From Saussurea involucrata (Eukaryota > Streptophyta > Magnoliopsida > Asterales > Asteraceae), in assembly GCA_033807775.1 (NCBI GenBank), contig CM066325.1:17045301-17109300 (forward strand): a DNA stretch of 64,000 nt, given 5' to 3'. A model generated the notes under the pieces. That model saw only the letters and a list, made by a program, of their open reading frames with translations. It was not told the origin of the DNA and did no database searches. Positions within the stretch are counted from its first letter, which is position 1. Every line of letters begins with the position of its first letter. Made by a program: the position numbers and the translations under genes. This document shows, one piece after another, positions 59,995 through 64,000 of this stretch.

Positions 59995-60466
59995 GGTATG
60001 CAAAATATAACCTATTTGTTTGGTGGTTTGGGTCTCCGTCAGAATTTGGGTTAACGTGAGAAGCGTGAGAATTGATTCTCAACCGTCGGATGAGAAATAC
60101 ACGTACATTATAATGAGATGCATTGAAATAAAATGTACTTAAATACACCGGATCAGTTCTCTTGTAAATCGTAATTCATAAACATTTGATTAAAAGTGAT
60201 TAACGATTCAGAACTATTTTTCACGGTTGTCACATTAACATTAACTCCTCAATATTTTGCATTTGTTTGGTTTAGATAATGATAACATATAAATTAATAA
60301 GTAATAATAATAACAAAGTTGACAAAATATCCTTTTATTAATTTGCTTTCTTATTCGATAATAAATAATAATGAAATTACATTTAATGCGAAAATTTATC
60401 AAATCAACACTAAATAACGGATATTATATGTATTATAGAAGAAGATATTATACGTATATATTAATA
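59995..60466. other. AT-rich intergenic
   Basis: No gene or clear repeat. Confidence 0.5.
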
Positions 60467-60500
60467 CTAGTTGGATACCCGCGCAATGCGGCGGGTAGCA
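60467..60500 (-). mobile_element. Candidate Helitron 3' end
   Basis: Minus strand CCCGCCGCATTGCGCGGG (plus 60478-60495) is a strong GC hairpin, followed after about 9 bases by CTAG (60467-60470) and T. This is the Helitron 3' pattern; the body would extend to higher coordinates. I could not locate the 5' TC end. Confidence 0.5.
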
Positions 60501-61977
60501 AAACTTGAATAAATGTAAACGAGAATACCGATTAAAATAAACAAACACATGGGTTTAGAATTGCCATAACAATCCATTGTTTGCCGGTCTTTTTCAAGAG
60601 CACCGATACAACATGAAATATTAAAAAAGAATAAAATCAAACCAACCCAATAATTCTTTTGAATGAAGTAACTTTTGTAACAATAGTACAACCAAATGAA
60701 TGCTCTTGTACTTCACTTACAAAGTGAAACATACTGGTTGTTCGGTTGTTTTGTCATCAAGGTATGTATGAATCAATCTGTTTGTGTGCATTCAGTTGTC
60801 TATATGAATTATACTAGATTGATGTTCGGTTAATAAACAATCTAAATGATAGAAATGACTATTTTACCCATTTGTTTATATTAATAATAAACAATAAACA
60901 CAGATTACAGTCTATAACACGTCTTATGGCATGAAGCTTTGTAACAAAAAACATGGACCAAATTGACAAATAGCACATTTGCAATTAACACATAAAGATG
61001 GAACAAAAAAAGACCAGATCTGTAACATTGATTTTGTGAACAATAAACAATTTTTCATTCACATCATTTGGTATCTTGATCAATACATTAGAAACTCGAA
61101 AATGGAGCCTATCTTCATTGATCTTTGCTCATAAGCATCTTTGTGGAACAATAGAAACAGACCTGCAAACCGCCATAAACATCTTCATCGGCGACGACGT
61201 GGAATTGATCGGGGACGTGAAACAGATTGGAGACGATGTAGAACAGATTGGCCATACAGAGGATTTCAAGCAACTTTTTTCCGTTGAGACTTCTCAGTGG
61301 TTTTTTTTCCATGGAGGGTTTCAAGGTCTAGAAAAGATTGGTCGATTCAGTCATTAGCCAAGCAAATAAGCCACAACCGAACAATTATCTATGCTGCAAA
61401 CCAAGTTGTAGATTGGTACATTTGTAACTGCCATGAAATAAAATATAAGCAAGACTCAAAAATCTCGAATAATATACGGAAGGAAAACCCCAAAAAGAAC
61501 AAAAAACGTACCATCCTCGTGAGAAGTCATTGTGAGCAAAGACAAAAGAAGCTTATGTGCAATGGAAGCAATGTCTATGCTTGATACTTCATCCACCCCT
61601 TTCAAGAAAAACTCCACATGTTTCATGTTCACAAAATCCCAAGTAAACAAATATATTTCAAATACAGAGGTAGAAGATGCAACTTTAAAACTTAATTATA
61701 GTTGAGCTGCTATGAGTTACTGGTTGAAAACAAGTTTTGAACCCTTGTAGATATCATACAATGGTAGAATGGATTGAGAACATGCTAAGATATCCACTCA
61801 ATTCTCATGTCCCTATACATTTTGCTGCAGATATGTAGAATAAGGCCTCAAGTAAAAAAGACAACTCATTGTGTGTATGAAAACAAGAAGCTATGGGTAC
61901 CCATTGACAGAAACCTCAACTACAGACTACTTTCTTTATGTCATTATGTGTTAAGCTTCAAACCATGAACCACACTA
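60501..61977. other. Intergenic, no gene supported
   Basis: Open frames at 61076-61357 (+) and 61297-61584 (+) have no domain or splice context I can recognise. If the Helitron end at 60467 is real, this would be Helitron body. Confidence 0.45.
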
Positions 61978-62291
61978 TCAGGTAATGGTATAATAAAGCA
62001 TGACCCTGTTTGTTAGCAACTTAATGGGACTCTCAACTTATTTGGTCAACTATATACCAATGAGATTTACATAACTTTGCCTAAACCAATGAGATTTACA
62101 TAATTGCCAAAAAGACACATTCTAACTCAATAAACAAGTAATTTTTTCAACATATCAATTATTTAGAAACACATTGAAAGCTTTACTGAGTAAGTGTGTT
62201 TTAAATATTACTGCAGCTAAACTACAACTGCTATCATCATATATGTTTCTTATATTTTGATAGGGTCATGCTTTATTATACCATTACCTGA
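61978..62291. repeat. 30-bp perfect inverted repeat with a 254-bp loop
   Basis: The arm 61978-62007 (starting tcaggtaatggtataataaa) is the exact reverse complement of 62262-62291. The inner flanks differ. Phrases around it (caatgagatttacataa, tttgcctaaacc) recur at 62045-62110 and 62410-62450. Confidence 0.9.
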
Positions 62292-63044
62292 GATTTACAA
62301 CCTGCAGCGAGATAAAGTAAGTGGCTTATTCAGTAAGTTTATAGGGAAGGCTTTATGAGAAAGCCATATTTGGCACTTCTCACACACACATTCATCCAAC
62401 ACCAAATAGGGTGACACATAACTTTGCCTAAACCAATGAGATTTACATAATTATAACGCCCAAATTTTATTTGTAAATATTCATAAACATATGAACCGAA
62501 AAAAGAAGCAAGCAGTAGAAAATGAGACAAAGTTTGGTATAGATAGAGTCATAATATTTTTGCAGGGTTGAAATAGTAAAAAAAACACGTTCCTGATGTG
62601 TTTATCTCTCAGAATTCCCAAAAGAAACTTTACAAGTCTCCAACAACATAAATATGGTGGCTTTCATCAAACAACTCAATTTGGATGCCATGGCTTTAAA
62701 GTGCAAAAAGACACAGTTAATAACATTAAGAAAAAACACAAAGGCAATAAAAGTGACATATGTTTCTCCATATACTAAATTTGTTTCAGGGAACATCCAA
62801 GATGCAACTGTTTTTACCCCTTGCTCTGGTTCAATTCAAACACATCAAGCAATTGCTACTGTCACAAATTTCCAGCCATGTACCATTTTGTCTTAATTGT
62901 TGATGTCTTAATTGTTGATCCATTTTGGTTATTAAAAGTTTCATGCAGGTATTATTGACTAATGAGAGTTGGGTTTAACAAATTTTTAAAGTATGAAGCT
63001 TTACAAGTCTGCCAAATCTCATTGGGGATGGAACCAAACATGAG
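62292..63044. other. Intergenic, no gene supported
   Basis: Contains open frames of 60-80 codons on both strands (for example 62654-62896 +) with no family resemblance. Confidence 0.45.
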
Positions 63045-63698
63045 TAAATAATCAGTTGGCAGAATGATTATGAACATCTCTATAAACAACAAACAAGGAA
63101 GCAATAATAAAGAACAAATCAATAAACAACAAAGAACAGAGAAAAACAACACTGAACAAAGAAGGAATCATAAAATCAACATCCTCAATCGTACCTGAAA
63201 TGAAGCCTGGAGAAGAAACACTGAGATTATTTGTATTGCTCTTTTTGATACCAGAATCCGAGAGGATGTTCACTGTGATTGCAAATAAGAACCCATCAAA
63301 TACTTAAAATATAATCAAAACAAGAACATTGTATCCATTAAAACCCTAAAATCGATGAAGAACAAAAACATTAAATAATCAGTTGGCAGAATGATTATGA
63401 ACATCTCTATAAACAACAAACAAGGAAGCAATAATAGAGAACAAATCAATAAACAACAAAGAACATAGAAAAACAACACTGAACAAAGAAGGAATCATAA
63501 AATCAACATCCTCAATCGTACCTGAAATGAAGCCTGGAGAAGAAACACTGAGATTTTTTGTATTGCTCTTTTTGATACCAGAATCCGAGGGGATGTTCAC
63601 TGTGATTGCAAATAAGAACCCATCAAATACTTAAAATATAATCAAAACAAGAACATTGTATCCATTAAAACCCTAAAATCGAAGAAGAACAAAAACAT
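63045..63698. repeat. 327-bp tandem duplication
   Basis: Two near-identical units, 63045-63371 and 63372-63698, both starting taaataatcagttggcag. A third, partial and diverged copy of the internal phrase tacctgaaatgaagcctgga is at about 63760. No convincing coding frame; paired open frames of 73 codons (63052-63273 and 63379-63600, minus) only reflect the duplication. Confidence 0.9.
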
Positions 63699-64000
63699 TG
63701 ACGCCTTCTGCAAAACAAAATCGAAGAAGAACAAAACAATAAAACCCTAATGCCGACTGGTACCTGAAATGACGCCTGGAGAAGAAACATTGAGATCTTG
63801 AGAAGACAGCTGTGTATATAAAACCTGAATGGCCATCGTTGGAGGAAGAGTCTTCTTGAAGGGCATGCGTGCGTTGGAGATGGCGCATGAAGGGGAAGAG
63901 TCTTCTTGAAAATCTCAGTCGCCATCAATTGCATACACCCAGTCGGCATCAATTGCATTTGTCAGGCTTTTAATTTGCCAGGGTTTTAAACGGATGTTCT
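63699..64000. other. Right edge, no gene supported
   Basis: Contains the diverged third copy of the tandem unit and repeats of agtcttcttgaa and tcggcatcaattgcat. No gene recognised. Confidence 0.45.

Overview
This is nuclear DNA from a flowering plant, most likely a eudicot. The evidence is spliced genes with GT-AG introns, a plant G-type lectin receptor kinase family, plant-type SELO and LIP2 genes, and a dense load of LTR retrotransposons with plant features (Athila-like gag with a tRNA-Asp primer site, chromovirus tails, initiator-Met primer sites), plus a tRNA-derived SINE and a PIF/Harbinger-type element. I cannot name the species.

Left part (1-12.8 kb): a nest. The C-terminal LRR part of a plant NLR-type gene (12.84-13.52 kb, + strand) is cut by a Ty1/copia element on the minus strand (called X). 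X is itself interrupted by an Athila-like Ty3 element (1-2427, runs off the window) and, inside its LTR, by a complete non-autonomous Ty3 element A (4329-12749). X carries a gag start fused directly to reverse transcriptase.

Middle (14.1-43.7 kb): a tandem minus-strand array of three G-type lectin S-receptor-like kinases. RLK-a (14.1-16.4 kb) is a frameshifted pseudogene that lost its EGF segment. Its promoter was pushed 9.5 kb away by Ty3 element C (16360-25814), which landed 3 bp before the ATG. RLK-b (26969-29368) is intact and has a SINE in its upstream region. RLK-c is truncated and split by Ty3 element B (30871-43259), whose left LTR holds a very young copia element Y (32346-36652). Elements A, B and C share a long non-coding internal region, including a 41-bp block that is nearly identical in all three, although the LTR of C differs from those of A and B.

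Right part (43.7-64 kb): low-copy-looking DNA with small repeats, a chimeric multi-exon locus with a good TATA promoter (48.5-50.55 kb), an intact LIP2 octanoyltransferase gene with a 5'-UTR intron (51.0-52.6 kb), and an intact eight-exon SELO gene (54.3-57.8 kb) whose 5' side carries a PIF/Harbinger-type element (58062-59991) encoding only the Myb/SANT accessory protein. Beyond it lie a Helitron-like terminus, a 30-bp perfect inverted repeat and a 327-bp tandem duplication.

Functionally, only three genes look intact and ordinary: RLK-b (cell-surface perception and signalling), LIP2 (mitochondrial lipoylation) and SELO (protein AMPylation in organelles). Nearly everything else is mobile DNA or genes broken by it.
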